Of a DNA stretch of 64,000 bases, positions 49,743 through 59,019 are shown in pieces. The translations under genes were made by a program, and so were the position numbers. The notes beneath the pieces were generated by a model that worked only from the letters and a program-made list of their open reading frames with translations, ran no database searches and was not told the DNA's origin. The stretch is taken from assembly GCF_020215645.1 (NCBI RefSeq), contig NZ_CP084058.1, positions 7,068,001-7,132,000 of the forward strand, written 5' to 3'. Position 1 is the first letter of the stretch, and every line of letters starts with the position of its first letter. This stretch comes from Nonomuraea gerenzanensis. Its GTDB lineage: Bacteria > Actinomycetota > Actinomycetes > Streptosporangiales > Streptosporangiaceae.

Positions 49743-50805
49743 CAGCGTCCCCCGAACAGGTAGCCCCGGCGGCGCAGCAGCACCACGAAGACCGGCACGC
49801 CCACCAGCGCGGTGATCACACCCAGCGGCAGCTCACGCGGCGCCACCAGCGTCCTGGCCACCAGGTCGGCCCACACCATGAAGATCGCCCCGGCGAGCGG
49901 CGCGACCGTGAGCACGCGGACGTGCGCCGCCCCCGTCCACAGCCGCACGAGGTGCGGCATGATCAGCCCGACGAACCCGATCGCGCCGCTGACCGCGACC
50001 ATCGCCCCGGTCGCCAGGGACGTCAGCACGAACAGGCCGCGGCGCAGCCTGACGGTGTCGACGCCCAGGCTCGCCGAGGTCTCGTCGCCCAGGGCGAGCA
50101 CGTCCAGGCTGCGGGCGAAGCGGCGCAGCAGCACGACGGTGGCGGCGGTGACGACCGCCACGACGGGCAGCGCCCCCAGGTCGCCGCGCCGAAGCCGCCC
50201 ATCGACCAGAACAGCACGGTGCTCGTCGACTCGCCGTCGGGCACGAAGTACACGATCAGGCTCATCACCGCCTGGAAGCCGAACGCCATCGCCACCCCGG
50301 TCAGCACCAGCCGCAGCGGCGAGAGCCCGCCGGCGCCGCGCGAGGCCAGGTAGACCAGCGCGGAGACGAGCAGCGCCCCGAGGAACGCGCCGGCCGAGAC
50401 CGCGTAGATCCCCAGCGCGGTGAGCGTGCCCGTGACGCCCACCAGCACCGCCCCGGCCGACGCCCCCGAGGACACGCCCAGCACGTACGGGTCGGCGAGC
50501 GCGTTGCGCACCATGGCCTGGATCGCCACGCCGACCACGCTGAGCCCGGCCCCCACCAGGACGGCGAGCAGCACGCGCGGTGTCCGCACCTGCCAGATGA
50601 TCTGGTACGCCGTGACCTCCTCGGCCGTGATCGACCCGGCGGTCACGGCCGCCCACAGGAAACGCAGCGTCTCCCCCGGCGGCACGGCGGCGGCGCCCAG
50701 CCCGATCGCCAGCAGCACCGACACGGTGAGGACGGCCGCGAGCACGGCGACGACCAGCGGCATCACGAAGGCGGGGGGCGACTCGGGCAACGTTCTCAAG
50801 GACAC
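49742..50805 (-). pseudogene. FecCD-type siderophore permease with a single-base frameshift
   Basis: The N-terminal part in one frame (LSVVGVAIQAMVRNALADPY, GVSSGASAGAVL, FWSMGGFGAATWG) continues in another as ALPVVAVVTAATVVLLRR, LALGDETSASLGV, GLIMPHLVRLW. Together they make a normal ten-helix FecCD protein of about 354 residues. The switch occurs in CTGGGGGCGCTG (C5 at 50173-50177 on the plus strand); one more G restores the family frame. Either the gene is broken, the homopolymer length varies, or the base call is wrong. Everything else in the operon is intact, so an error or slippage is worth excluding. GTG start at 50805, close to a Fur-like box. Confidence 0.8.
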
Positions 50806-50809
50806 TCCA

Positions 50810-50828
50810 GAAAACGAGAATCATTTTC
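50810..50828. promoter_or_regulatory. Fur/Zur-like 19-bp operator between two metal-uptake operons
   Basis: GAAAACGAGAATCATTTTC matches the classical 19-bp Fur box at 15 positions and is an imperfect palindrome (arms agree at 7 of 9). It lies 5 bases before the FecCD start and 101 bases before the divergent ABC lipoprotein, so one metal repressor could control both. Fur, Zur and DtxR cannot be told apart from this alone. Confidence 0.65.
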
Positions 50829-50928
50829 GATGGAAGACCGTATCACCACAAACCGCCGCGATCTCCCCGTACGGCATGAAGACGGTTATCGTTTGCGTAG
50901 CGGATCAGGACGTCGGCAGGAGAAACAC

Positions 50929-52476
50929 GTGCGAGGACGAGCCGCGACGATCGTGATGGCGCTCCTGGTGGCGGCCCTGTGGGGGTGCGGCGGCCAGGAG
51001 CCGGCCGGGGAGGGCGAGCGGCGGCTCACCCTGGCCGCCCCGCGCGACCTCGTCGCCGGCCCCGAGGACCCCTACTACGCTCACCAGACGTTACGGATCT
51101 GGGAGCCGCTGGTGACCGTGGACGACCGGTTGCGGCCCGTCCCGGCGCTGGCCGCGTCCTGGGCGGTGGCGGAGCAGGGGCGGCGGTGGACGTTCACGCT
51201 GCGCGAGGGGGTGCGGTTCAGTGACGGCACGCCGCTGACCGCCGAGTCGGTGGTGGCCAACGTGGAGCGATTCGTCCGGATCGCGCCCCGGCAGTCGGCC
51301 TTCTTCAGTCTCGACGCCGGGATGGAGGCCGCGTACGGCAAGCTGGACGACGTGCGGGCCGAGGGCGGCAAGGTGGTGTTCGAGCTGAAGGAGGGCGTGG
51401 CCGACCTGCCGGGCAGGCTGGCCGGCTTCTCCAGCATGGTGCAGTCGCCGAAGGCGTTCGCCGCCTCGGGGGGCTTCGCCGGCGAGCCGATCGGCACGGG
51501 GCCGTACACGCTGGCGAGCTGGACCAAGGGGCAGCAGGCCGTGCTCGCCGCGAACCCGCACTACCACGGCACGGCCCCCGCCTACGACACGATCGTGGTC
51601 AGGGTGATCCCGGACGCCAACGCGCGGGTCGCCGCGTTACGGGCCGGCGAGGTGGACGGGCTGATCGACAAGGGCGCGCTGCTGCCCGGCCAGGTCGCCG
51701 CGATCGCCGGTGACAGCGGCTTCCGGGTCGTGCGCAGCCCCTCGGTGCTGACGCACTACCTGACCTTCAACGCCTCCCGCGAGCCGTTCTCCGACCCCCG
51801 GCTGCGCGAGGCCGCCGACCTGGCCATCGACCGGCGGGCCATCGCGGGCACCCTGCTGGCCGGCACGGCCACGCCGGGCGCGGGCTTCCTGTCGCCGGTC
51901 TTCGGCGACCTCGCCGACCCCGGCATCACCGCCCCGTACGACCCGGGCAGGGCCCGCGCGCTCGTGGCCGAAGCGGGGCCGCCGGCGCAGCCCGTCACCA
52001 TCCTCATCTCCTCGGCCGAGACCGGGCAGTTCCCCTACACCGACGTCGCCGAGGTGTTGCGCGCCGCGTTCGAGCAGGCGGGGCTGCCGGCCGAGGTGAC
52101 CGTGGCCGAGGCCACCAAGGCCGTGATGGAGGCCGGCGACTACGACGTCTTCCTCAGCGCGTACAGCGTGCCGAACGGCGACGCCGACTACCTGTTCCGG
52201 CGGTTCCTGCGCTCCGACGCGTCCTGGAACGTGGAGCGCCGGCTCGGGTACCGCGACGCCGAGTTCGACGAGCTGGTGGACCGGGCGGCGGCGCGCACGG
52301 ACCCGGCCGGGCGCCGCGAGCTGTACCACCGGATCCAGCGGCTGCTGGCGGCGGATCGGCCGATGGTCGCGCTGGCCTACCAGGACAACGCCATCGTGAC
52401 GACCGCCAAGGTCGGCGGGGCGGCCCAGAGCGCGGCGTACGTGGTGGACCTGGGCAGGCTGGCGCCGGCGAAGTGA
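50929..52476 (+). CDS. nickel/peptide-type ABC transporter substrate-binding lipoprotein
   Basis: A 515-residue family 5 solute-binding lipoprotein. Lipobox WGCG after VMALLVAALW. Landmarks: LRIWEPLVTVDDRLRPVPALA, RRWTFTLREGVRFSDGTPLTAESVV, GTGPYTLASWTKGQQAVLAAN, LREAADLAIDRRAIAG, DRPMVALAYQD. NikA, DppA and metallophore binders share this fold. The neighbouring siderophore operon and the Fur-like box favour a metallophore or nickel ligand. GTG 50929 follows AGGAG; the frame extends to 50830 but without export signal. Confidence 0.85.
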   Translation: MRGRAATIVMALLVAALWGCGGQEPAGEGERRLTLAAPRDLVAGPEDPYYAHQTLRIWEPLVTVDDRLRPVPALAASWAVAEQGRRWTFTLREGVRFSDGTPLTAESVVANVERFVRIAPRQSAFFSLDAGMEAAYGKLDDVRAEGGKVVFELKEGVADLPGRLAGFSSMVQSPKAFAASGGFAGEPIGTGPYTLASWTKGQQAVLAANPHYHGTAPAYDTIVVRVIPDANARVAALRAGEVDGLIDKGALLPGQVAAIAGDSGFRVVRSPSVLTHYLTFNASREPFSDPRLREAADLAIDRRAIAGTLLAGTATPGAGFLSPVFGDLADPGITAPYDPGRARALVAEAGPPAQPVTILISSAETGQFPYTDVAEVLRAAFEQAGLPAEVTVAEATKAVMEAGDYDVFLSAYSVPNGDADYLFRRFLRSDASWNVERRLGYRDAEFDELVDRAAARTDPAGRRELYHRIQRLLAADRPMVALAYQDNAIVTTAKVGGAAQSAAYVVDLGRLAPAK

Positions 52477-53402
52477 CGGCCGTCGTCCTGCGGCGCGCCG
52501 CCGAGCTGCTGCTCGTGCTGCTGGTGCTGTCGGTGCTGGTCTTCCTGCTGACCTCGCTCGCGCCGGGCGACCCGGCCGAGGAGATCCTGCGGCGCGGCGG
52601 CGTCCAGCCGACGGCGGCCGGGGTGGCGGCGCTGCGCGCGGAGCTGGGGCTCGACCAGCCGCTGTTCACCCGCTACCTGCGGTGGCTGCTCGCCGCGCTG
52701 CGCGGTGACCTGGGCCGCTCCTACGTCGATCGGTCACCCGTGGCGGCCGGGATCCTGGCGCGGCTGCCGGCCACGCTAAGGCTGGCGGTCGCGGCGGCGG
52801 CGGTCGCGGCGGGGCTGGCGTTGCTGGTCGTGCTCAGGGCCGCGGTCCGGCCGCGGGCGCTCGACAGCCGGGTGCTGGCGTTCGTGACGGTGGCGATCGG
52901 GGGTGTGCCGCCCTACATCGTGGGGATCCTGCTGATCAGCGTGGTGGCGGTGGGGTGGCGGTTGCTGCCCACGAGCGGGGACACCGGCCCCGGCGCGGTG
53001 GTGCTGCCCGCGCTCACGCTCGGGCTCACCGGTGCCGCCACGCTGCTGCGGCTGCTGCGGGGCGATCTGGCGCGGGCCCTGCGGCTGCCGTTCGTCCGGC
53101 TCGCTGCCGCCAAGGGGCTGGGGCGGCGGCGGGCGGTCACCGTCCACGCCCTGCGTGTGGCGGCGCCGAACGCGGTCACGGCCGTCAGCCTGGTGCTGGT
53201 GGAGCTGGTGGCCGGGGCCGTGGTGGTGGAGACGTTGTTCGCCTGGCCCGGGGTGGGGCAGCTCGCCGTGGTGGCGATCAGGCAGCGGGATCTGCCTGTC
53301 GTGCAGGCGTACGTGCTGGTGGTGGCGGTGGCGACGATCCTGGTGCTGGCGCTGGCCGAGCTGTGCCTGTCGGCCCTGGACCCCCGGCTGCGCCGCCGAT
53401 GA
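52473..53402 (+). CDS. ABC transporter permease (DppB/NikB-like)
   Basis: A 309-residue inner-membrane permease. N-terminal helix LLLVLLVLSVLVFLLTSL, GDPAEEILRRGG, YLRWLLAALRGDLGRSYVDRSPV, and the EAA-type coupling loop (RLAAAKGLGRRRAVTVHALRVAAPNAV). WPGVGQLAVVAIRQRDLP is typical of DppB. GTGA overlap with the lipoprotein gene. Confidence 0.88.
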   Translation: MTAVVLRRAAELLLVLLVLSVLVFLLTSLAPGDPAEEILRRGGVQPTAAGVAALRAELGLDQPLFTRYLRWLLAALRGDLGRSYVDRSPVAAGILARLPATLRLAVAAAAVAAGLALLVVLRAAVRPRALDSRVLAFVTVAIGGVPPYIVGILLISVVAVGWRLLPTSGDTGPGAVVLPALTLGLTGAATLLRLLRGDLARALRLPFVRLAAAKGLGRRRAVTVHALRVAAPNAVTAVSLVLVELVAGAVVVETLFAWPGVGQLAVVAIRQRDLPVVQAYVLVVAVATILVLALAELCLSALDPRLRRR

Positions 53403-54199
53403 CGCACCCGTTGCCGAAAGGCCGTGGGGGTGTTGTCACCCTCGGGCTGGTGGTCCTGTTCTGCCTGCTCACCCCCTTGCTGACCGGCCACGACCCGTAC
53501 CGTCCCGACCTGACACGCGCCCTCCTGCCGCCCGGCCCCGGCCACTGGCTCGGCACCGACCAGCTCGGCCGCGACCTCCTCACCAGGACGGCCACGGCGG
53601 GCCGCACCTCCCTGCTGATCACGTTCGTCATCACCGCGCTCACCACGGCCCTCGGCACGATCGCCGGCGCCGTGGCGGGGCTGGCGGGCGGGATCCCCGA
53701 CCGGCTGCTGCGCTTCGCGGCCACCGTGGCGCTCGCCCTGCCGGGCCTCACCCCGGCACTCGCGCTGGCAGGCGTGCTGCCGCCCGGGCAGCTCACCGTG
53801 CTGGCCGCGCTGGTGCCGCTCGGCTGGGTGAGCTGCGCTCTCGTCGCCCACACGACCACCCGCCGGGTGGCCTCCGCCGATCACGTGCTGGCCGTGCGGG
53901 CGATCGGCGCGTCGCCGTTCTACCTGCTGCGCCGCACCATCGGCCCGCATCTCGCGGGGCCGGTCCTGACCGTCGCCACCGCCGACTTCGCCCGTACGCT
54001 GGTCGCCGTCACCTCGCTCGGCTTCCTCGGCATCGGCCTGCCCCCGCCCGCCACCGACTGGGGCGGCATGGTGAGCGAGGCCACCGCGCTGCTGGTCACC
54101 GCGCCCCGGCTGGCGATCGTGCCCGCGCTCGCGCTCGCCGTCACGGGGCTGGCCGTCGCGCTCGTGGCCGACTCCCTGCACGCCACCAGGCGGACCTGA
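53399..54199 (+). CDS. ABC transporter permease (DppC/NikC-like)
   Basis: A 266-residue permease. DPYRPDLTRALLPPGPGHWLGTDQLGRDLLTR, shown here in part as LGTDQLGRDLLTR, is the DppC N-terminal hallmark. The EAA loop is DHVLAVRAIGASPFYLLRRT and SLGFLGIGLPPPATDWGGM is the C-terminal signature. ATGA overlap with the preceding permease. No ATPase gene follows, so the importer must borrow ATPases encoded elsewhere. Confidence 0.88.
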   Translation: MTHPLPKGRGGVVTLGLVVLFCLLTPLLTGHDPYRPDLTRALLPPGPGHWLGTDQLGRDLLTRTATAGRTSLLITFVITALTTALGTIAGAVAGLAGGIPDRLLRFAATVALALPGLTPALALAGVLPPGQLTVLAALVPLGWVSCALVAHTTTRRVASADHVLAVRAIGASPFYLLRRTIGPHLAGPVLTVATADFARTLVAVTSLGFLGIGLPPPATDWGGMVSEATALLVTAPRLAIVPALALAVTGLAVALVADSLHATRRT

Positions 54200-54205
54200 G
54201 GCCCT

Positions 54206-54829
54206 TCAGTCCAGACGCAGGCTGGACGGCGGCGGGTGCGGCAGCTCGCGCCCCGTATCGACGGTGATGCCGTCGATGGCCAGCTCCAGGTAACGGCGCC
54301 AGGCCTCCGGCTCGGCGGCGAGCAGCGGCTCGGCCGTGTGCTGGACGCCGCTCACCAGCAGGACGACGTCGATGCCGGTGATGCCGGGCCGGACCGCGCC
54401 CGCCTGCCGGGCGCGGGCGGTGAGCCGCTCCGCGACCTCGCACAGGCGATGGATGGCCTCGCGCACCTCCGCGTGCTGCAGGGACGGCCGCCCGACGGTC
54501 TCGCAGAACGCCCGGTCACCGACGAAGGTCTCCACGCAGACCGTCATGAACCGGCGCAGCGCCGGACCGGGGTCGCCGTCCGCGAGCAGCTCGTCCCCGG
54601 TGTCGGCGAGCCGGCCGAGGATGCCCAGCATGATCGCGGCGAGCAGCTCGTCCTTGGCGGCGAAGTGCCGGAAGACCGTGCCCTTCCCCACCCCGGCCCG
54701 CTGCGCGATCTCTCCGATGGACACCTCCACGCCGCGCTCGGCGAACAGCTCCGCCGCGGCGTCCAGCAGCAGCCGGCGGTTGCGCACCGCGTCGCTGCGC
54801 GACGAGGCGGCGGGCGTCGTCCCAGCCAT
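54206..54829 (-). CDS. TetR-family transcriptional regulator
   Basis: A 207-residue TetR repressor. HTH: NRRLLLDAAAELFAERGVEV, IGEIAQRAGVGKGTVFRHFA, AKDELLAAIM. The C-domain LCEVAERLTARARQAGAVRP and LVSGVQHTAEPLL fits the SbtR-like group. GGAGGGAGAG precedes ATG 54829; an in-frame extension to 54883 enters the first operator. Divergent from an SDR, with two operator copies between. Confidence 0.85.
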   Translation of the reverse strand: MAGTTPAASSRSDAVRNRRLLLDAAAELFAERGVEVSIGEIAQRAGVGKGTVFRHFAAKDELLAAIMLGILGRLADTGDELLADGDPGPALRRFMTVCVETFVGDRAFCETVGRPSLQHAEVREAIHRLCEVAERLTARARQAGAVRPGITGIDVVLLVSGVQHTAEPLLAAEPEAWRRYLELAIDGITVDTGRELPHPPPSSLRLD

Positions 54830-54862
54830 GTCTCTCCCTCCCGCGATCAGTCTAGCGCAAGG

Positions 54863-54877
54863 TGACCAGCCGGTCCG
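54863..54877. promoter_or_regulatory. TetR operator copy 1
   Basis: TGACCAGCCGGTCCG, a palindrome-like GACC..GGTC element 34 bases before the TetR start. It differs from copy 2 at two or three positions. Confidence 0.6.
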
Positions 54878-54898
54878 TTTCATCCGTTACGCTGAAAG

Positions 54899-54913
54899 TG
54901 ACCGACTGGTCCG
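54899..54913. promoter_or_regulatory. TetR operator copy 2
   Basis: TGACCGACTGGTCCG lies 36 bases after copy 1 and 31 bases before the SDR start. Each copy has GACC/GGTC arms, and the two sites are also near-inverted relative to each other (ACCAGCCGGTC against GACCGACTGGT, 10 of 11). Confidence 0.6.
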
Positions 54914-54943
54914 CTAGTTCCGAGACACTTGGAGAGCCAACAC

Positions 54944-55684
54944 ATGAGCACCACGTTGCACGGCAAGGTCGCCCTCGTCACCGGCGCGTCCTCGGGCATC
55001 GGCGAGGCCACCGCGCTCGCCCTGTCCGCGGCGGGCGCCTCCGTCGCGGCCGGCGCCCGCCGCGCCGACCGGCTGAAGCTCCTGGCGGACCGGGCGCCGG
55101 GCGAGCTGCTCCCGCTCGACCTGGACGTGACGGACCAGGAGTCGGTACGTGCCGCCGTCGCGGCGACCGCCGAGCGCTTCGGCGGCCTGGACATCCTGGT
55201 GAACAACGCCGGGGTGATGCTCAGCGGCCCGATCGCGGGCGCGGACACCACGCAGTGGACCCGCATGGTCGAGACGAACCTGCTCGGCTCGATGTTCACG
55301 GTGCACGCGGCGCTGCCGTACCTGCTGGAGCGCAAGGGCACCGTCGTGCAGGTCTCTTCGACCTCCGGCCGGACCGCCTCGGCCTACGGCGCCGTCTACG
55401 CGGCGACGAAGTTCGGCGTCACCGCCTTCTCGGAGGCGCTGCGGCAGGAGGTCACCGCGCAGGGTGTCCGGGTCGTGGTCGTCGAGCCCGGCTTCGTCGC
55501 CACCGAGCTGGCCGACCACATCACCGATCCGTCGATCCGGGCGATGGCCCGGGAGATGGCCGAGTCCATGCGCAGCCTGCGGCCGGCGGACATCGCCGCC
55601 GCCGTCACGTACGCCGTCACCCAGCCGGCGCACGTGGCGGTCAACGAGCTGCTCATCCGCCCCACCGACCAGATCAGAGCCTGA
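54944..55684 (+). CDS. short-chain dehydrogenase/reductase
   Basis: A 246-residue classical SDR: VTGASSGIGEATALALS, DILVNNAGVMLSGP, VSSTSGRTASAYGAVYAATKF (Ser, then YxxxK), VVVEPGFVATELADH. Of the NADP-dependent type (ARRADRLK after strand 2). GGAGAG lies 7 bases before ATG 54944. It is probably the target of the divergent TetR; induction by the substrate would fit. Confidence 0.87.
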   Translation: MSTTLHGKVALVTGASSGIGEATALALSAAGASVAAGARRADRLKLLADRAPGELLPLDLDVTDQESVRAAVAATAERFGGLDILVNNAGVMLSGPIAGADTTQWTRMVETNLLGSMFTVHAALPYLLERKGTVVQVSSTSGRTASAYGAVYAATKFGVTAFSEALRQEVTAQGVRVVVVEPGFVATELADHITDPSIRAMAREMAESMRSLRPADIAAAVTYAVTQPAHVAVNELLIRPTDQIRA

Positions 55685-55755
55685 GCATGATCTTCCTGCC
55701 CCCTCGCCGTCCTGGCTATTGTTGATCTCCACACGGCGGAGGGGGATCATCACTG

Positions 55756-57549
55756 ATGGCTCAGGGCGGGGCCGGAGCGTCGCTGGGCAGCCGGTACGTG
55801 CTGCTCGACGAGATCGGCGGCGGCGCGATGGGGGCGGTCTGGCGGGCGCGGCAGCGCGACACCGGGGAGATCGTGGCGGTCAAGCTGCTGCGCGACGGCC
55901 TGGCCGGGGACAGCGACCTGGTCCTGCGGTTCGTGCAGGAGCGCAACGTGATGCGCGCCCTGCGCCACCCGCACATCGTCACCGTCCGCGACTTCGTCAT
56001 CGAGGGAGAGCGTCTCGCGCTGGTCATGGACCTCGTCGAGGGCGGGGACCTGCGCGGGCTGCTCCGGCAGCGCGGCACTCTGCCTCCCGAGGAGGCGGCC
56101 CGGCTGATGGCCCAGGTCGCCGACGCGCTGGCGGCCGCGCACACCATCGGCGTCGTGCACCGGGACGTCAAGCCGGGCAACGTCCTGATCGACGGGGCCA
56201 CCGGCCAGGCGCGGCTGACGGACTTCGGCGTGGCCCGCATCGTCCACGGCCCCGGCCTCACCCAGACCAGCGCGGTCATCGGCACCCCGGCCTACCTGGC
56301 TCCCGAGGTGGCCGACGGCGCCGCGGCGGGGCCGGCCGTGGACGTGTACGCCGTCGGGCTGATCCTGTACGAGCTGCTCGCGGGGCGGCCGCCGTTCGTC
56401 GGCGATCATCCGATGGCCCTGCTCCGCCAGCACGCCACGGCCACGCCGCGCCGGCTGCCCGGCATGCCCGACCCGTTGTGGGCGCTCATCCAGGCGTGCG
56501 CCGCCAAGGATCCGGCGGGGCGGCCCGGTGCGTACGCGGTGGCGGCGGCGTTGAGGGAGGCGGCCCCGTCGCTGGCCGGCCTGCCCGCCCTGCCCCCTGT
56601 CCCCCGGGACGAGGCCGTCTCCACCACCTCCGAGCCCCTCGCCGCCGCGAACCCGCCATCGCCCCCGCCGTCACCGCTCACCCCACCGCCGCACAACGGG
56701 GCGCCCATCCCGCCGCCGCACAGCCAGCCGCCCGCCCCACCGGCATCGAGCGCGCCACCGCACGACCAGCCGCACACCCTGCCGCCCGTGGCACCGTCCG
56801 GCGAGGACACCCAGACCTCGGCCAGGCGCGGCCGTTCGCGGCAGCGCCTGCTCATCGCCGCCTCCGCCACCGCCGCGCTGGCCGTCGCCGCCGCCGTGGC
56901 CGTAAGCGGTCCGTGGCGCACACCGGACGCAGGCGCGGCCCCCGCCCCGTCCACACCCCCGGCCGGCGAGGCGGCGAACCTGTCCGTCATCACGCCCACC
57001 CCCGCCACCACCACGCCGTCCGCCAAGCCGCTCGCGAAACGCAAGATCCCCCAGGAGCAGCCGACCACCGAGCCCCCGACCACCCCGCCACCCTCGACCA
57101 CCCCGCCCACGCGCCGCGTCCGCACCCCCAAGCCGCGGCAGACCTCCCCTCAGGTGGACAAGCCGGTGGAGGAGGACGAAAAGCCGCCGTCGCAGGAGCC
57201 GGCGCCGTCCTGGCAGTGCCGCCCTTGGATCGCCACGGGCGGCGGAGCCGAGATGTCGCCCTGCATGGCCGTGGTGGGTGACACCCTGCACCTCAAGGGC
57301 CAGGTCAGAGGATCCGTACGATCCGACGTCCACGTGCAGCTCTACGACACCGACGCCGACAGGAACCTCTCCCAGCCGTTCCTCTGCACCGGCCTCACCC
57401 CGCCGGCCGGGGGCGGGGTCGCGACCTGCGGCCCGTTCGAGGTGACGGCCCCGCGTACCGGAGCCAAGACCGACGTGCGCCAGCGGTGGCGGGCGACGGG
57501 CGGCACGACCTGGGGCGGCGGCGCCGAGAGCCCGTGGGTGCGCTGGTGA
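55756..57549 (+). CDS. Ser/Thr protein kinase with extracytoplasmic C-terminal domain
   Basis: A 597-residue Hanks-type kinase: glycine loop GGGAMGAVWRA (21-31), ATP lysine K43, HRDVKPGN (135-142), DFG (156-158), activation segment GTPAYLAPEV. A Pro/Thr-rich linker (about 275-360) leads to a membrane helix (LLIAASATAALAVAAAVAV, about 365-385). Outside, a Thr/Pro stalk is followed by a roughly 115-residue domain with four cysteines (WQCRPWI, SPCMAVV, FLCTGL, ATCGPF), probably two disulfides and a beta-sandwich. Unlike the other kinase in the window it has no propeller. Its signal is unknown. Confidence 0.87.
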   Translation: MAQGGAGASLGSRYVLLDEIGGGAMGAVWRARQRDTGEIVAVKLLRDGLAGDSDLVLRFVQERNVMRALRHPHIVTVRDFVIEGERLALVMDLVEGGDLRGLLRQRGTLPPEEAARLMAQVADALAAAHTIGVVHRDVKPGNVLIDGATGQARLTDFGVARIVHGPGLTQTSAVIGTPAYLAPEVADGAAAGPAVDVYAVGLILYELLAGRPPFVGDHPMALLRQHATATPRRLPGMPDPLWALIQACAAKDPAGRPGAYAVAAALREAAPSLAGLPALPPVPRDEAVSTTSEPLAAANPPSPPPSPLTPPPHNGAPIPPPHSQPPAPPASSAPPHDQPHTLPPVAPSGEDTQTSARRGRSRQRLLIAASATAALAVAAAVAVSGPWRTPDAGAAPAPSTPPAGEAANLSVITPTPATTTPSAKPLAKRKIPQEQPTTEPPTTPPPSTTPPTRRVRTPKPRQTSPQVDKPVEEDEKPPSQEPAPSWQCRPWIATGGGAEMSPCMAVVGDTLHLKGQVRGSVRSDVHVQLYDTDADRNLSQPFLCTGLTPPAGGGVATCGPFEVTAPRTGAKTDVRQRWRATGGTTWGGGAESPWVRW

Positions 57550-57553
57550 CCGG

Positions 57554-58972
57554 TCAGGCGGGAGGCAGGACGCGGCACAGCGCGTCGAGCGCGGCCCCGT
57601 AGCCGTGGTCGGGCGGGGTCGCGTAGCCGATCACCAGGCCGTCGCGGGCGGGCATGACGGCGGCCGGGTGGCGGTAGCCGGCGAGGCCCTCCAGCGCGAT
57701 CGACTGCCGGGCCGCGGCCTTGACGACGGCGTGCTCGGTGCCGGGCGGCAGGTGCAGCACCGCGTGCAGCCCGGCGGCGATGCCGGTCGTGGTGAGGTGC
57801 GGCGCGCGGGCGGCGAGGGTGGCGACGAGGCGGTCGCGCCGGTCGCGGTACCGCTGGCGCATGCGGCGGAGGTGCCGGTCGTAGTGGCCGGAGTCGATGA
57901 AGTCGGCGAGCGTGAGCTGGTCCGTCACGCCCGTCCAGGCCTCCCGCTCGCCCTTGGCCGCCAGGACGGGGGCGAGCAGGTGCTCCGGCAGCACCATCCA
58001 GCCGAGGCGCAGCGCCGGTGAGATGCTCTTGCTGGTCGAGCCGAGGTAGACGACCCGCTCCGGGTCCAGGCCCTGGAGCGCGCCGACGGGCTCGCGGTCG
58101 TAGCGGAACTCGCCGTCGTAGTCGTCCTCCAGGATCAGCCCGCCGCCGGAGCGGGCCCAGGCCACCGCGGCCACGCGCCGCTCGGGGTGCAGGGGCCCGC
58201 CGGTCGGGAACTGGTGTGCCGGGGTGAGCAGCGCCGCCCTGACACCCTTGAGCCCGTCCAGCTCGGTGGTGCGGGCGCCGTGCTCGTCGAGCGTGAGCGG
58301 CACCGTACGGACGGAGGCCGCCGCCAGCACGGCGCGGTGGAAGGCGAGCCCGTAGGACTCCACGGCCAGCGGCCCGCGCAGCACCCTGCCGCCGAACAGC
58401 AGCCGCAGCGCGTGCGCGAAGCCGGCGCAGACCACGATCCGCTCCGGCGTGGTGCGCACGCCGCGGGCTCGCGCCAGGTACTCGGCCAGCGCCCGGCGCA
58501 GCTCGGGGCGGCCCTGCGGGTCGCCGGGGCCGAAGGCCTCGTTCGGGGCGGCGTTCAGCGCGCGGCGGGCGGCGGCCAGCCAGGCCGAGCGCGGGAACGA
58601 GGCGGCGTCGGGCCGGCCCTGCCGCAGGTCGTGGACGGGCGGGGACGGGCGCGGGGGAACCCTGCCCGGCGCGCGTGGCCGCCGGGCGGGCTCGGCGCGG
58701 GACGCCACCCGGGTGCCCGAGCCCTGCCGGGCCACCAGCCAGCCCTCGGCGACCAGCTCGGCGTAGGCGTCGGCGACGGTGTTGCGGGCCAGGCCGAGGT
58801 CGGCGGCGAGGGAGCGGTAGGGCGGCAGCCTGGTGCCCGCGGTCAGCCTGCCGTCCCGTACGGCTTCGCGCAGCGCGCGGGCCAGCGCGGCGCGCCGGCT
58901 GCCCCGGCCTGCCAGCTCCAGATGCAGATCGGCACCGAGCCGCTGCGCCACATTGACCCAGGAATCCGACAC
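57554..58972 (-). CDS. MocR/PdxR-type regulator (GntR winged helix plus PLP aminotransferase-like domain)
   Basis: A 472-residue MocR protein. HTH at about 20-90 (LARALREAVRDGRLTAGTRL, SLAADLGLARNTVADAYAEL, GSGTRV). The fold-type I domain has VVCAGFAHALRLLF, EDDYDGEFRYDR (aspartate for PLP nitrogen), and the PLP lysine in YLGSTSKSISPALRLGW. These are PLP-sensing regulators, usually of a divergent gene. GTG start, no clear ribosome site. Divergent from the BBE-like flavoprotein with only 47 bases between. Confidence 0.87.
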   Translation of the reverse strand: MSDSWVNVAQRLGADLHLELAGRGSRRAALARALREAVRDGRLTAGTRLPPYRSLAADLGLARNTVADAYAELVAEGWLVARQGSGTRVASRAEPARRPRAPGRVPPRPSPPVHDLRQGRPDAASFPRSAWLAAARRALNAAPNEAFGPGDPQGRPELRRALAEYLARARGVRTTPERIVVCAGFAHALRLLFGGRVLRGPLAVESYGLAFHRAVLAAASVRTVPLTLDEHGARTTELDGLKGVRAALLTPAHQFPTGGPLHPERRVAAVAWARSGGGLILEDDYDGEFRYDREPVGALQGLDPERVVYLGSTSKSISPALRLGWMVLPEHLLAPVLAAKGEREAWTGVTDQLTLADFIDSGHYDRHLRRMRQRYRDRRDRLVATLAARAPHLTTTGIAAGLHAVLHLPPGTEHAVVKAAARQSIALEGLAGYRHPAAVMPARDGLVIGYATPPDHGYGAALDALCRVLPPA

Positions 58973-59019
58973 GAAAATGCACCCTATATCGGGTCTTTTC
59001 CGACCGTAGCGTTGGGTCC
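58973..59019. promoter_or_regulatory. 47-bp divergent MocR control region
   Basis: Contains ACCC-TATATC-GGGT, overlapped by GGTC-TTTTCC-GACC, both dyad-like, in a space so short that one bound MocR dimer would cover both promoters. TATA-like core near 58985 could serve as -10 for either direction. Confidence 0.4.

Noticed and set aside
52955..53398. Extension of the DppC permease upstream to 52955
   Set aside because: The extra residues are the shifted-frame shadow of DppB; ATG 53399 overlaps its stop as ATGA and starts a normal DppC N-terminus.
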